DNA from: Chitinilyticum aquatile DSM 21506
GTDB taxonomy: Bacteria > Pseudomonadota > Gammaproteobacteria > Burkholderiales > Chitinibacteraceae
DNA: 64,000 nucleotides
Assembly (NCBI RefSeq): GCF_000430805.1
Contig: NZ_AUMS01000001.1
Location: 124,001-188,000 of the forward strand
Direction: 5' to 3'
The notes below the pieces were generated by a model. The model did not search any database. It was not told the DNA's origin and was given only the letters and a program-made list of their open reading frames with translations. Position 1 is the first letter of the stretch. Each line of letters begins with the position of its first letter. A program made the position numbers and the translations under genes. This document shows, piece by piece, positions 55,592-64,000 of this stretch.

Positions 55592-56698
55592 TTATTTTGG
55601 GGCGCCCATTGCTTTGGCGAGCAAAAGTCGCTGTTCTGAAAGGTTTTTTGTAATTTCGGTAGATTTACCGTTTGTCAGCCAGCCTGAAAGCTCGGCTTCA
55701 AGCATCATGCCAAGGGCATTTATCCACTCTGGCGAGTCATTCAGGCAGGGTATGAAGCGGTATTCAGAGCCGCCCGAGCTCAGATAGGTTTCCTTGCCTT
55801 CCATGGCAATTTCTTCCAGTGTCTCCAGGCAGTCGGCTACAAAGCCTGGGCAAATGACATCCAGTTTACCGGCGTCCCGCTTGCTCAGCGTTTCCAGCAT
55901 CGTGGCCGTATAGGGTTTGAGCCATTCCGCCTTGCCGAAGCGCGACTGGAATGCCACGGTCCAGCGATCCGCCGGTAGTCCGAGTTCTTCCGCCAGCAGC
56001 CGCCCCGTTTTCATGCAATGGCAATGATAGGGGTCGCCCTTGTCCAGGGTGTAGCGTGGCACGCCATGGAAGCTCATCAGCAAATGGTCGCCGCGTCCGT
56101 TCTCTTGCCAGTGCTTGCGTACTTGTGCAGCCAATGCACGGATGTAACCCGGGTCATCATGGAAGCTGCGCACAGTACGCAGAGCGGGCTGGTTGCGCAG
56201 GCTGGCGAAGACGCGACCGACTTCATCAATGACCGTCGCGGTCGTGCTGGCCGAGTACTGGGGGTAGAGTGGCACGGTCAGAATGCGCTCGCAGCCAGCA
56301 GCTTTCAGTTGGGCAATACCCTCGCTGATCGAAGGCTGCCCATAGCGCATGGCGTGACAGACCCTGAGTGTGTCGCCGTGCCGTTCGCCAAGCCAGCCCT
56401 TGAGCAGTTTGGCCTGCTTTTCAGTCCAGATGGCCAGTGGCGACCCTTCCTTTTCCCAGATGGCCGCATATTTCAGGGCGGTTTTGCCGGGTCGGAAGGG
56501 CAGGATGAAGCCGTGCAGAATCGGCAGCCAGATCAGGCGGGGAATTTCTACGACTCTTGGGTCGGAGAGAAACTGTTTCAGCCAGGGGCGGATTGCCTTG
56601 GCGGTAGGGGCCGCCGGGGTGCCAAGATTGACCAGCAGGATGCCGGTGCGGCTGGCCTGGTCATGGCGAAATTCGGGTTCTTTGGCAAAGCGCGGCAT
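55592..56698 (-). CDS. hemH: Ferrochelatase
   Basis: A 368-aa enzyme inserting ferrous iron into protoporphyrin IX, the last heme step. GILLVNLGTPAAPT is near the N-terminus, and the catalytic histidine lies in LLMSFHGVPRYTLDKGDPYHCHC. FQSRFGKAEWLKPYT, VICPGFVADCLETLEEI and SGGSEYRFIPCLNDS are conserved. The start at MPRFAKEPEFRHDQ follows related beta-proteobacterial proteins; the frame continues open to 56776. Confidence 0.96.
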   Translation of the reverse strand: MPRFAKEPEFRHDQASRTGILLVNLGTPAAPTAKAIRPWLKQFLSDPRVVEIPRLIWLPILHGFILPFRPGKTALKYAAIWEKEGSPLAIWTEKQAKLLKGWLGERHGDTLRVCHAMRYGQPSISEGIAQLKAAGCERILTVPLYPQYSASTTATVIDEVGRVFASLRNQPALRTVRSFHDDPGYIRALAAQVRKHWQENGRGDHLLMSFHGVPRYTLDKGDPYHCHCMKTGRLLAEELGLPADRWTVAFQSRFGKAEWLKPYTATMLETLSKRDAGKLDVICPGFVADCLETLEEIAMEGKETYLSSGGSEYRFIPCLNDSPEWINALGMMLEAELSGWLTNGKSTEITKNLSEQRLLLAKAMGAPK

Positions 56699-56837
56699 CG
56701 GGTGATCTGCATTCTGGAATGGCAATGCAGTGGAAGGTCGTGATGCGCGGCCATTTTTCAAGTGCAGTCGGAACAATCTTGCGCGCCACCGTTGATAAAT
56801 GGCACCTTTCAGGCCGTTCCGACAAGTGGTTGTTCGA

Positions 56838-56886
56838 GGGTATCAGCCTGTAACCCTTTTATATAAATGACTGTACTGATATACCT
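56838..56886. repeat. 49-bp dispersed palindrome, copy 12
   Basis: GGGTATCAG to TGATATACCT at 49 bp; core TGTAACCCTTTT and AAATGACTGTA. Unlike most copies it lies in a divergent gap, about 140 bp upstream of the hemH start. Confidence 0.78.
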
Positions 56887-57037
56887 GCATTTATGTAAGA
56901 CTTGTACGTTCTGTCGTGCTTGTTGCGAGTGCTTGCTTACTTTCTCTGTTTGCCGTGCGTCTGAAATTCGAAATATTCATTCGGCAGAATGCATACGATG
57001 TCATGTGAAAAGGCCGATACAGGCGTGAATTCCGCAA

Positions 57038-57053
57038 GCTTTTCTTTAAAAGC
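57038..57053 (+). promoter_or_regulatory. Hairpin adjoining a ribosome-binding site
   Basis: GCTTTT, loop CTTT, AAAAGC. The right arm touches the GAGG ribosome-binding site of the small gene starting at 57063, so folding could influence its translation. Confidence 0.35.
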
Positions 57054-57062
57054 GAGGTGATC

Positions 57063-57293
57063 ATGAACCCCAAGTTGCTTGAAACCAGTGAACTTGTGCT
57101 GCTTGACCAGCAGGCCGATGAAATGCTGAAAAAGACTGCACCGCAATCAGTGCTTTATCAGTTGACGGATCGTCTGCGGCTGTATCTACAGCTGGAAATG
57201 ATCCGGCGCGGCATTTTTACGCGCAAGATGCTGCGCCTGCGCGCGGCCCTGGCGGGGAATGGTGTTGCCGGGGGACGGAAGGTCCTCAATTAG
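57063..57293 (+). CDS. Small protein of unknown function
   Basis: A 76-aa hydrophilic, mostly helical protein (LLETSELVLLDQQADEML, SVLYQLTDRLRLYLQLEMIRRGIF) with a basic C-terminal region. I recognise no family. Support for it being real: a GAGG ribosome-binding site before ATG 57063, its own perfect 20-bp-arm terminator, and no competing longer frame. It stands alone between hemH (divergent) and guaB (convergent). Confidence 0.65.
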   Translation: MNPKLLETSELVLLDQQADEMLKKTAPQSVLYQLTDRLRLYLQLEMIRRGIFTRKMLRLRAALAGNGVAGGRKVLN

Positions 57294-57306
57294 GCCGGCT
57301 CTGGAG

Positions 57307-57350
57307 CAGACAGCAAAAAGCCGGGGTAAACCCCGGCTTTTTGCTGTCTG
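57307..57350. terminator. Bidirectional terminator between the small gene and guaB
   Basis: Perfect 20-bp arms (CAGACAGCAAAAAGCCGGGG and its complement) around the loop TAAA, with T-runs on both strands. Confidence 0.94.
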
Positions 57351-57365
57351 CCTGCGAACCGCAGC

Positions 57366-58988
<1,623 letters not shown>

Positions 58989-58990
58989 TC

Positions 58991-59482
58991 ATGATGCGCT
59001 GGCGTCTCGGTTTTCTGGCGGTTTTCCTGTTCTGCGCGGCGAGCATCGCTTTTGCCCTCTACCAGCAATATTACGAATTCAAGGATCCGTGTCCGCTCTG
59101 CCTGTTCCAGCGAGTGGCGATCATGGCCTGCGGTGCGGTTGCCTTGCTGGCGGCCGTCCTGCCCTTGCCGCGCTGGAGCCGTTTCTGGCCGGCAGTGCTT
59201 TCCGTGGTTGCGCTGGTGGGGCTGTCAATTTCGCTCCGGCAGGTGCATCTGCAGTATTTCGTGGATCCGACCTCTCTGCCCAGTTGCGGTGCCGGCCTTG
59301 GTTTCCTGTTTGACACCCAGCCCTGGATGCAGGTGTTCAAGTCGGTACTGTCCGGGCATGGCGAGTGTGCCAGCAAGGATGAAGTGTTCGGACTGAGCCT
59401 GGCCATCTGGGCAGGGCTGGGCTTTGTTGCCATTGCCGCTTCGGGCTGGCTGATTCGCGCCTGGCAGGCAAGGCGGGGTTGA
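58991..59482 (+). CDS. dsbB: Disulfide bond formation protein DsbB
   Basis: A 163-aa inner-membrane quinone reductase that reoxidises DsbA. Four membrane helices are visible. The first periplasmic loop carries CPLC (DPCPLCLFQRVAIM), and the second loop has the interacting cysteine pair (LPSCGAG and HGECASKDE). AAGG lies nine bases before ATG 58991; an ATG at 58982 abuts that site. It precedes oxyR with only one base between. Confidence 0.94.
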   Translation: MMRWRLGFLAVFLFCAASIAFALYQQYYEFKDPCPLCLFQRVAIMACGAVALLAAVLPLPRWSRFWPAVLSVVALVGLSISLRQVHLQYFVDPTSLPSCGAGLGFLFDTQPWMQVFKSVLSGHGECASKDEVFGLSLAIWAGLGFVAIAASGWLIRAWQARRG

Positions 59483-59483
59483 T

Positions 59484-60419
59484 ATGACGCTTACCGAATT
59501 GCGCTATATCGTTGCGGTGGCGCGCGAGCGCCATTTCGGGCGTGCGGCGGCAAGCTGCTTCGTGTCGCAGCCCACGCTCTCGGTTGCGGTCAAGAAGCTC
59601 GAGGATGAGCTGGGGGTGACGCTCTTCGAGCGTTCGGCCGGTGATGTGACGCTGACACCGATCGGGGAGCGCATTGTCGGGCAGGCGCAGACCGTGCTGG
59701 AAGAGGTGCAGCTCATCAAGCAGCTGGCCGAACAGGGCAAGGATCCGCTGGCTGGCAGTTTGCGGGTGGGGATCATCTACACGATCAGTCCCTATCTGCT
59801 GCCTTACCTGATTCCCGCCCTGCGCTTGAAGGCGCCGCAGATGCAGATGCTGCTGGAGGAGAATTACACGTCGCGGCTGGCGGAAATGCTCAAGCAGGGC
59901 GAAATCGATGTCGCGATTCTCGCCGAGCCCTTCAGCGAGCCCGGAGTGGCGACCCAGATCGTTTACGAAGAGCCGTTTGTGGTGGCAACGCCGAAGGGAC
60001 ATCCGTGGGAAGAGTTGGCGGCCATCGAGTCCGAGCAGCTGGCTGATGAAAATGTGCTGCTGCTGTCTCCCGGCAACTGTTTCCGCGATCATGTCTTGCA
60101 GACGTGCCCCGATCTGAACCGGGAAAGTCTGGCTTCCGGCAGTTTGCAGCGGACACTGCAAGGTAGTTCGCTGACTACAATCCGGCATATGGTGGCGGGT
60201 GGCGTGGGTGTGACTGTTTTGCCGGCTACGTCGGTGACCGAGGCGGATGAGCATCTGCTGGCGATCCGGCCTTTTGTGCCGCCGGTGCCAACACGCCGTG
60301 TGATGCTGGCGTGGCGGCGGAATTTCCCCCGTGCGGCCGCAATCGAAGCGTTGCGGCAGGCTGTGCTCATCTCGGGCTTGCCGACGGTGAGTTTTCTGCC
60401 GGACGAGCCGGTAATCTGA
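59484..60419 (+). CDS. oxyR: Hydrogen-peroxide-sensing LysR regulator OxyR
   Basis: A 311-aa LysR-type activator of peroxide defence. The N-terminal winged HTH is LTELRYIVAVARERHFGRAAASCFVSQPTLSVAVKKLEDELGVTLFER. The two redox cysteines are at residues 199 and 208 (SPGNCFRDHVLQTCPD), the same numbers as in E. coli OxyR. The residue before the peroxidatic cysteine is Asn, where E. coli has His198. It is one base past dsbB, which suggests a thiol-redox operon. Confidence 0.94.
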   Translation: MTLTELRYIVAVARERHFGRAAASCFVSQPTLSVAVKKLEDELGVTLFERSAGDVTLTPIGERIVGQAQTVLEEVQLIKQLAEQGKDPLAGSLRVGIIYTISPYLLPYLIPALRLKAPQMQMLLEENYTSRLAEMLKQGEIDVAILAEPFSEPGVATQIVYEEPFVVATPKGHPWEELAAIESEQLADENVLLLSPGNCFRDHVLQTCPDLNRESLASGSLQRTLQGSSLTTIRHMVAGGVGVTVLPATSVTEADEHLLAIRPFVPPVPTRRVMLAWRRNFPRAAAIEALRQAVLISGLPTVSFLPDEPVI

Positions 60420-60434
60420 GCTGGCCCGATGAGC

Positions 60435-60464
60435 AAAAAAGGACTCCGGATGGAGTCCTTTTTT
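60435..60464. terminator. Bidirectional terminator between oxyR and the SPOR gene
   Basis: AAAAAAGGACTCC, loop GGAT, GGAGTCCTTTTTT; T-runs on both strands. A palindrome copy starts three bases later. Confidence 0.92.
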
Positions 60465-60466
60465 AT

Positions 60467-60515
60467 GGGTATTGCCATGAAGCCCTTTGTTTTAAATGGT
60501 TCAGTCATGGTACTT
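60467..60515. repeat. 49-bp dispersed palindrome, copy 13
   Basis: Begins GGGTATTGCCATGAAGCCCTTT and continues to AAATGGTTCAGTCATGGTACTT; CCATGA and TCATGG in the arms are complementary. It fills the convergent oxyR/SPOR junction after the terminator. Confidence 0.75.
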
Positions 60516-60524
60516 GCATGAGTA

Positions 60525-61289
60525 TCATTGTGTGCGGACAACCGGGTCGATGCCCATGCTCCTGAGTTTCCTGATGGCTGCATCGGCTTCGGCCTTGTTG
60601 CGGAAAGGGCCGATCTGCACGCGGGTTTCCAGATAGGCCGGGATGCCGGCGCGCTGCAACTGGTCCAGCAGTTTCTCGGCTTTCGCCGCGTGCAGGAAAA
60701 CACCGGCCTGCACGGTATAACTGCCTTTGCGTTCGGATACGCTGAAAGGTGTGCTTGCTGCGGTGGGCGTGGCGGAGGTGGCAGCCGGTGCGGCGGAGAG
60801 TGCGGGAGTTGCGTCCGGTGTGGGTAGGGGTATGGTCTGGGGCGGTCGGGTCGCTGCCTTGCCGGTCGGGGCGGGTGCCGGGCCAGCCTTGCCGGTGCTG
60901 TTTGCCGCCGGAGTGGGGTGGGGCGTGTTCGTTGCTCTCGGGGTAATCGCTGGCTGCTGGCTGCTGGTTGGCAGTGGTGTGCCGGTGCTGATCGCGGTGG
61001 GGACGCTGGCCTGTACGGCACTGGCTGTGCTTGCTTCCGCGGTAGCTGTGCTACTTGCTTCAATCGGAGTGGGTGCCGGGGTTGGTGTGGCGATCGGGGG
61101 CGCGATGCGTGGTGTTCCCGGTGTCGGTGTCGTGGCCGCCGATGATCGGGTCTGCTGCTGCTCCAGCCAGATGATGCCGCCGAGGGCGCCGCCGAGAACA
61201 AGGGCTGCGATGCCAAGTCGCCAGAAAAGCTGCGCACGCAGTTTGCGCTGTTCTTCCTGCTGGAAAATGGGGTCGAGAGGGTCGCTCAT
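60525..61289 (-). CDS. SPOR-domain protein with Pro/Thr/Ala-rich linker
   Basis: A 254-aa bitopic membrane protein. The helix is at about 22-42 (LFWRLGIAALVLGGALGGIIWL). Residues about 50-180 are a low-complexity Pro/Thr/Ala/Ser linker across the periplasm. The C-terminal SPOR domain (SYTVQAGVFLHAAKAEKLLDQLQRAGIPAYLETRVQIGPFRNKAEADAAIRKLRSMGIDPVV) should bind septal peptidoglycan. It is the second SPOR protein in the window; a division role is inferred. Confidence 0.88.
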   Translation of the reverse strand: MSDPLDPIFQQEEQRKLRAQLFWRLGIAALVLGGALGGIIWLEQQQTRSSAATTPTPGTPRIAPPIATPTPAPTPIEASSTATAEASTASAVQASVPTAISTGTPLPTSSQQPAITPRATNTPHPTPAANSTGKAGPAPAPTGKAATRPPQTIPLPTPDATPALSAAPAATSATPTAASTPFSVSERKGSYTVQAGVFLHAAKAEKLLDQLQRAGIPAYLETRVQIGPFRNKAEADAAIRKLRSMGIDPVVRTQ

Positions 61290-61477
61290 ATGCCGGGATG
61301 GAGGGGATTTGTTATATACTGTGCGGCTATTCGCAATGCGTGTGCCATGACAGTGCGTGTCTTTACGTTGCTATCAGGCCGGTGAAGGCTTCGAGTTTGG
61401 CCCAGAACCAATCCGATGCCCATGTCCGACGCAGGCGTATCAGTTTATAACAACCGTGAAAGAAATGGAGATATCAC

Positions 61478-61906
61478 ATGGCCATCGAACGTACGATTTC
61501 CATCGTCAAGCCCGATGCAGTTGCCAAGAATGTCATTGGCAAGATCTATGACCGCTTTGAGTCCGCCGGGCTGAAGGTCGTTGCGGCCAAAATGAAGCTG
61601 CTGTCCCGTGCTGAAGCCGAGGGTTTCTACGCCGTGCACAAGGAGCGCCCCTTCTTCAATGATCTGGTGACCTTCATGACTTCCGGCCCGGTTATGATCC
61701 AGGTGCTGGAAGGTGAAAATGCCGTGCTCAAGAATCGCGAACTGATGGGTGCTACCGATCCGAAAAAGGCAGATGCCGGTACGATCCGTGCTGATTTTGC
61801 CGCTTCGATCGATGCGAACGCTGTGCATGGTTCGGATAGCCTGGAAAATGCGGCAATCGAAATTGCGTACTTCTTCGCGTCCAGCGAAGTGTACGCTGGC
61901 CGCTAA
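61478..61906 (+). CDS. ndk: Nucleoside diphosphate kinase
   Basis: A 142-aa enzyme equilibrating nucleoside di- and triphosphates. [20 protein letters not shown] is the N-terminus, the phosphorylated histidine is H117 in NAVHGSDS, and [16 protein letters not shown] is conserved. A good AAGAAATGGAG ribosome-binding region lies before the ATG. It heads the ndk-rlmN-pilW-rodZ cluster. Confidence 0.98.
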   Translation: MAIERTISIVKPDAVAKNVIGKIYDRFESAGLKVVAAKMKLLSRAEAEGFYAVHKERPFFNDLVTFMTSGPVMIQVLEGENAVLKNRELMGATDPKKADAGTIRADFAASIDANAVHGSDSLENAAIEIAYFFASSEVYAGR

Positions 61907-61932
61907 ACCGGTCGAATGCGGGAGGAATGGTG

Positions 61933-63069
61933 ATGGCGGTCAATCTGCTGGATTATGACGCGGCCGGCATGCTGGCGCTGATGGCCGAATTCGGCGAAAA
62001 ACCGTTTCGTGGCAAGCAATTGCTGAAATGGGTGCACCAGCATGGCGAAAGTGATTTCGCCGCGATGACTGACATTGCCAAAACCTTCCGTGAAAAGTTG
62101 CACGCCGGTGCCTGTGTCAAGGCTCCGGCGATGCTGGCCGAGCAGGTTGCCAGTGATGGTACGCATAAATGGCTGCTTGATGTTGGTGTCGGTAACGGGG
62201 TCGAGACCGTGTTCATTCCCGAGGATGACCGTGGCACGCTCTGCATTTCGAGTCAGGTGGGGTGCGCGCTCGAGTGCACGTTCTGCTCGACAGCCCGGCA
62301 GGGGTTCAATCGCAACCTCTCTACCGGTGAAATCATAGGCCAGCTGTGGTGGGCTAACCGCCGCCTCTCGAATGAAACCGCCCGCATCGGCGAAGTGACG
62401 AACGCGGATTCCCGCATCGTTTCCAATGTTGTCCTAATGGGCATGGGTGAGCCGCTCGCCAACTACGATAATGTGGTGCGTGCGCTACGCCTGATGCTCG
62501 ATGACAACGCCTATGGCCTGTCCCGGCGTCGTGTCACGCTTTCCACGTCCGGTCTGGTGCCGGCAATGGACCGGCTGCGCGATGATTGCCCGGTAGCCCT
62601 GGCTGTGAGTCTGCATGCGTCCAATGACCGTATTCGCGACGAAATTGTACCGATCAACCGCAAATATCCGATCAAAGAGCTTCTTGCAGCGTGTAACCGC
62701 TACCTTGACAAGGCGCCGCGTGACTTCGTGACTTTCGAGTACATCATGCTCGAAGGCGTGAACGATCAGCCCGAGCATGCACGTGAATTGCTCGACATAG
62801 CCCGGCAGGTATCCTGCAAGTTCAACCTGATTCCGTTCAACCCCTTCCCAAATTCGGGCTACAACCGTTCGTCGCGCGATGCTATCCTCCGATTCCGGGA
62901 CGTGCTTGCTGACGGTGGCAATGTGGTCACCGTGCGGAAAACGCGCGGCGATGACATTGATGCCGCCTGTGGGCAGCTCGCAGGGCAGGTAAAGGACAAA
63001 ACCAGACGTGTTGCACGTCTGTCCGAAAGCCAGCAGGTGGTGTTTCACAAACGGGGGCACGAAAGCTGA
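61933..63069 (+). CDS. rlmN: Dual-specificity rRNA/tRNA adenine-C2 methyltransferase RlmN
   Basis: A 378-aa radical SAM enzyme methylating A2503 of 23S rRNA and A37 of some tRNAs. [12 protein letters not shown] is N-terminal, and the cluster motif is [38 protein letters not shown] and [15 protein letters not shown] follow, and the second catalytic cysteine is in [16 protein letters not shown] lies seven bases before ATG 61933; ATG 61927 abuts that site. The stop overlaps the pilW start by one base. Confidence 0.97.
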   Translation: MAVNLLDYDAAGMLALMAEFGEKPFRGKQLLKWVHQHGESDFAAMTDIAKTFREKLHAGACVKAPAMLAEQVASDGTHKWLLDVGVGNGVETVFIPEDDRGTLCISSQVGCALECTFCSTARQGFNRNLSTGEIIGQLWWANRRLSNETARIGEVTNADSRIVSNVVLMGMGEPLANYDNVVRALRLMLDDNAYGLSRRRVTLSTSGLVPAMDRLRDDCPVALAVSLHASNDRIRDEIVPINRKYPIKELLAACNRYLDKAPRDFVTFEYIMLEGVNDQPEHARELLDIARQVSCKFNLIPFNPFPNSGYNRSSRDAILRFRDVLADGGNVVTVRKTRGDDIDAACGQLAGQVKDKTRRVARLSESQQVVFHKRGHES

Positions 63070-63830
63070 TGCATAGATTACTGGCAATGATGGTGGGGCT
63101 CGCGCTGCTGGCCGGGCAGGCACTTGCTGCGGGCAGTGACGCGCCAACCTATACCAGCGAAGATCGCGCGCGTATCCGGACCGAGCTGGCGGCAGAGTAC
63201 TATCGCCGCGCGCAGTATCCGATCGCAATCGAAGAGGCCAAGAAAGCGCTGGCGGCCAGTCCGAATGCTCCGACCCCATACCTGATCATTGCCCTGTCCT
63301 ATGCCGAGTTGTCTGATGATGCAATGGCAAGGGGATATTTCCAGCAGGCTCTGAATCTTGCCCCGGCCGATCCTGACGTCAATCACAATTTTGGGCAGTA
63401 CCTGTGCTCGCGCGGTGATTATGAGGGCGGTCTTGCCAGGCTGCAGCAGGTGTTCAGCAATACCGTCTATGCAGCTATCGACAACAGTTACATTGTTGCT
63501 GGCGATTGTGCCAGCAAGGCCGGTGATACGGAGCGTGCAATCGGCTATCTGCGCCTTGCCCTGCAGTATCGCCCCGGCAATGCTCTGGCTCGCTTGCGCC
63601 TGGCCAATATCTACCTGCGGCAGGGACAGTTGCCGGATGCGCGTGACGCTTATAACGCGCTGAATCGCCTGATCAAGACGCCGACTTCCGACATGCTCTG
63701 GCTGGGTGTGCGGCTCGAGCGCAAGGCCGGCAATCGTGCGGCTGAAAAGAAATTGTCTGACCAATTGTTGAGTCTGTACCCGGAAAGCAGGGAAGCGGGC
63801 TATCTGAAAGCGGGGCAGTTCGAGCAATGA
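63069..63830 (+). CDS. pilW: Type IV pilus biogenesis TPR protein PilW/PilF
   Basis: A 253-aa TPR protein that in relatives helps the PilQ secretin assemble in the outer membrane. A signal peptide (LLAMMVGLALLAGQALAAG) is followed by six TPR-like units (YYRRAQYPIAIEEAKKALAASPNAPTPYLIIALSYAELSDDAMARGYFQQALNLAPADPDVNHNFGQYL and on). No cysteine follows the signal, so it is probably not a lipoprotein as is usual for this family. It is coupled to rlmN by a one-base overlap and to rodZ by ATGA. Confidence 0.9.
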   Translation: MHRLLAMMVGLALLAGQALAAGSDAPTYTSEDRARIRTELAAEYYRRAQYPIAIEEAKKALAASPNAPTPYLIIALSYAELSDDAMARGYFQQALNLAPADPDVNHNFGQYLCSRGDYEGGLARLQQVFSNTVYAAIDNSYIVAGDCASKAGDTERAIGYLRLALQYRPGNALARLRLANIYLRQGQLPDARDAYNALNRLIKTPTSDMLWLGVRLERKAGNRAAEKKLSDQLLSLYPESREAGYLKAGQFEQ

Positions 63831-64000
63831 GTTTGACCGAGGAAAATGCAGCAGTAACAACACCCGCTCCTTCGCCTGGTGCAGCTTTGCGCATTGCCCG
63901 CGAATTGCGGGGATGGTCGGTGGAGCAGGTCGCTGGGCAGCTAAAGCTGTCGGTAGGCCAGATCACGGCGCTGGAAGCTGACGCCTTTGATAGTCTGCCC
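63827..64000 (+). CDS. rodZ: Cytoskeletal protein RodZ, 3' end beyond window
   Basis: The first 58 codons only. The N-terminal helix-turn-helix of RodZ is visible (GAALRIARELRGWSVEQVAGQLKLSVGQITALEADAFDSLP), the part that binds MreB in the family. Position after pilW (in front of ispG/hisS in related genomes) supports the call over a generic XRE regulator. The ATG overlaps the pilW stop codon. The membrane helix and periplasmic domain lie outside the window. Confidence 0.85.
   Translation, partial: MSLTEENAAVTTPAPSPGAALRIARELRGWSVEQVAGQLKLSVGQITALEADAFDSLP

Larger units (their letters stand above)
56699..57062. other. 364-bp divergent intergenic region between hemH and a small gene
   Basis: The stretch holds palindrome copy 12 (56838-56886) and a GCTTTT/AAAAGC hairpin (57038-57053) just before the ribosome-binding site of the next gene. 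The right half is AT-richer than its surroundings. I see no further gene, tRNA or operator that I can support. Confidence 0.6.

Noticed and set aside
60750-61150. GTG/GGT-rich plus-strand stretch, considered as a repeat region or separate gene
   Set aside because: It is the antisense of the Pro/Thr/Ala-rich linker of the SPOR protein.

Overview
The window is 64 kb of a GC-rich chromosome from a Betaproteobacterium, most likely the Neisseriales and plausibly a chitin-associated relative of the Chitinibacteraceae. This placement is inferred from gene content and order, not from a database match. The main evidence is the fimV-truA-trpF-trpB-trpA-accD-folC-SPOR-cvpA-purF-metZ run, the ndk-rlmN-pilW-rodZ run, an RpfE-type gene beside recJ, the polyhydroxybutyrate pair phaP/phaR, and a GH18-derived protein. 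Coding density is high. I see no rRNA, tRNA, CRISPR array, insertion sequence, prophage or integrase.

Layout. 1-4 kb: the end of a thiolase gene, cysS and pgk. 4-10 kb: a three-gene cyclic-di-GMP signalling operon (HDOD-EAL protein, PAS histidine kinase, response regulator with degenerate GGDEF and intact EAL). 10-15 kb: tsaB-rimI-uracil-DNA glycosylase on the minus strand, diverging from rpfE-recJ. 15-18 kb: small accessory genes, including a TetR regulator and a nitroreductase that share one operator palindrome. 18-23 kb: ettA, rof and a membrane protein joining a catalytically dead GH18 domain to a LytTR DNA-binding domain. 23-27 kb: a CNNM/CBS transporter, phaP/phaR and tcdA. 27-31 kb: the amrB-amrA-amrS (AmmeMemoRadiSam) operon, the rpsF-priB-rpsR-rplI operon and fdxA. 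31-46 kb: gluQRS and the long fimV-to-metZ block. 46-60 kb: a potassium channel, trpS behind a ribosome-mediated attenuator, a chemoreceptor, purT with a truncated globin, trmL, purU, a TctE/TctD-like two-component system, hemH, guaB and dsbB-oxyR. 60-64 kb: a SPOR protein, ndk, rlmN, pilW and the first part of rodZ.

The most interesting items are: (1) a membrane-spanning 'pseudo-chitinase' transcription factor (20643-22916); (2) an attenuator ahead of trpS with a 17-codon leader peptide carrying tandem Trp codons and mutually exclusive hairpins; (3) a dispersed palindromic element of fixed 49-bp length with about a dozen copies, mostly at gene 3' ends and sometimes inside coding sequence; (4) paired TGC-rich inverted sites around the phaP promoter; (5) a shared promoter-region sequence ahead of purT and purU, whose products form a formate donor/user pair.

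Functional links: PurU releases formate that PurT uses; PurF and GuaB are other purine steps. Tryptophan synthesis (TrpF, TrpB, TrpA) and charging (TrpS) both appear. PHB turnover is represented by thiolase, PhaP and PhaR. FimV and PilW suggest type IV pili and twitching. OxyR and DsbB are adjacent thiol-redox genes. Function and family assignments rest on motifs read by eye; no searches were run.
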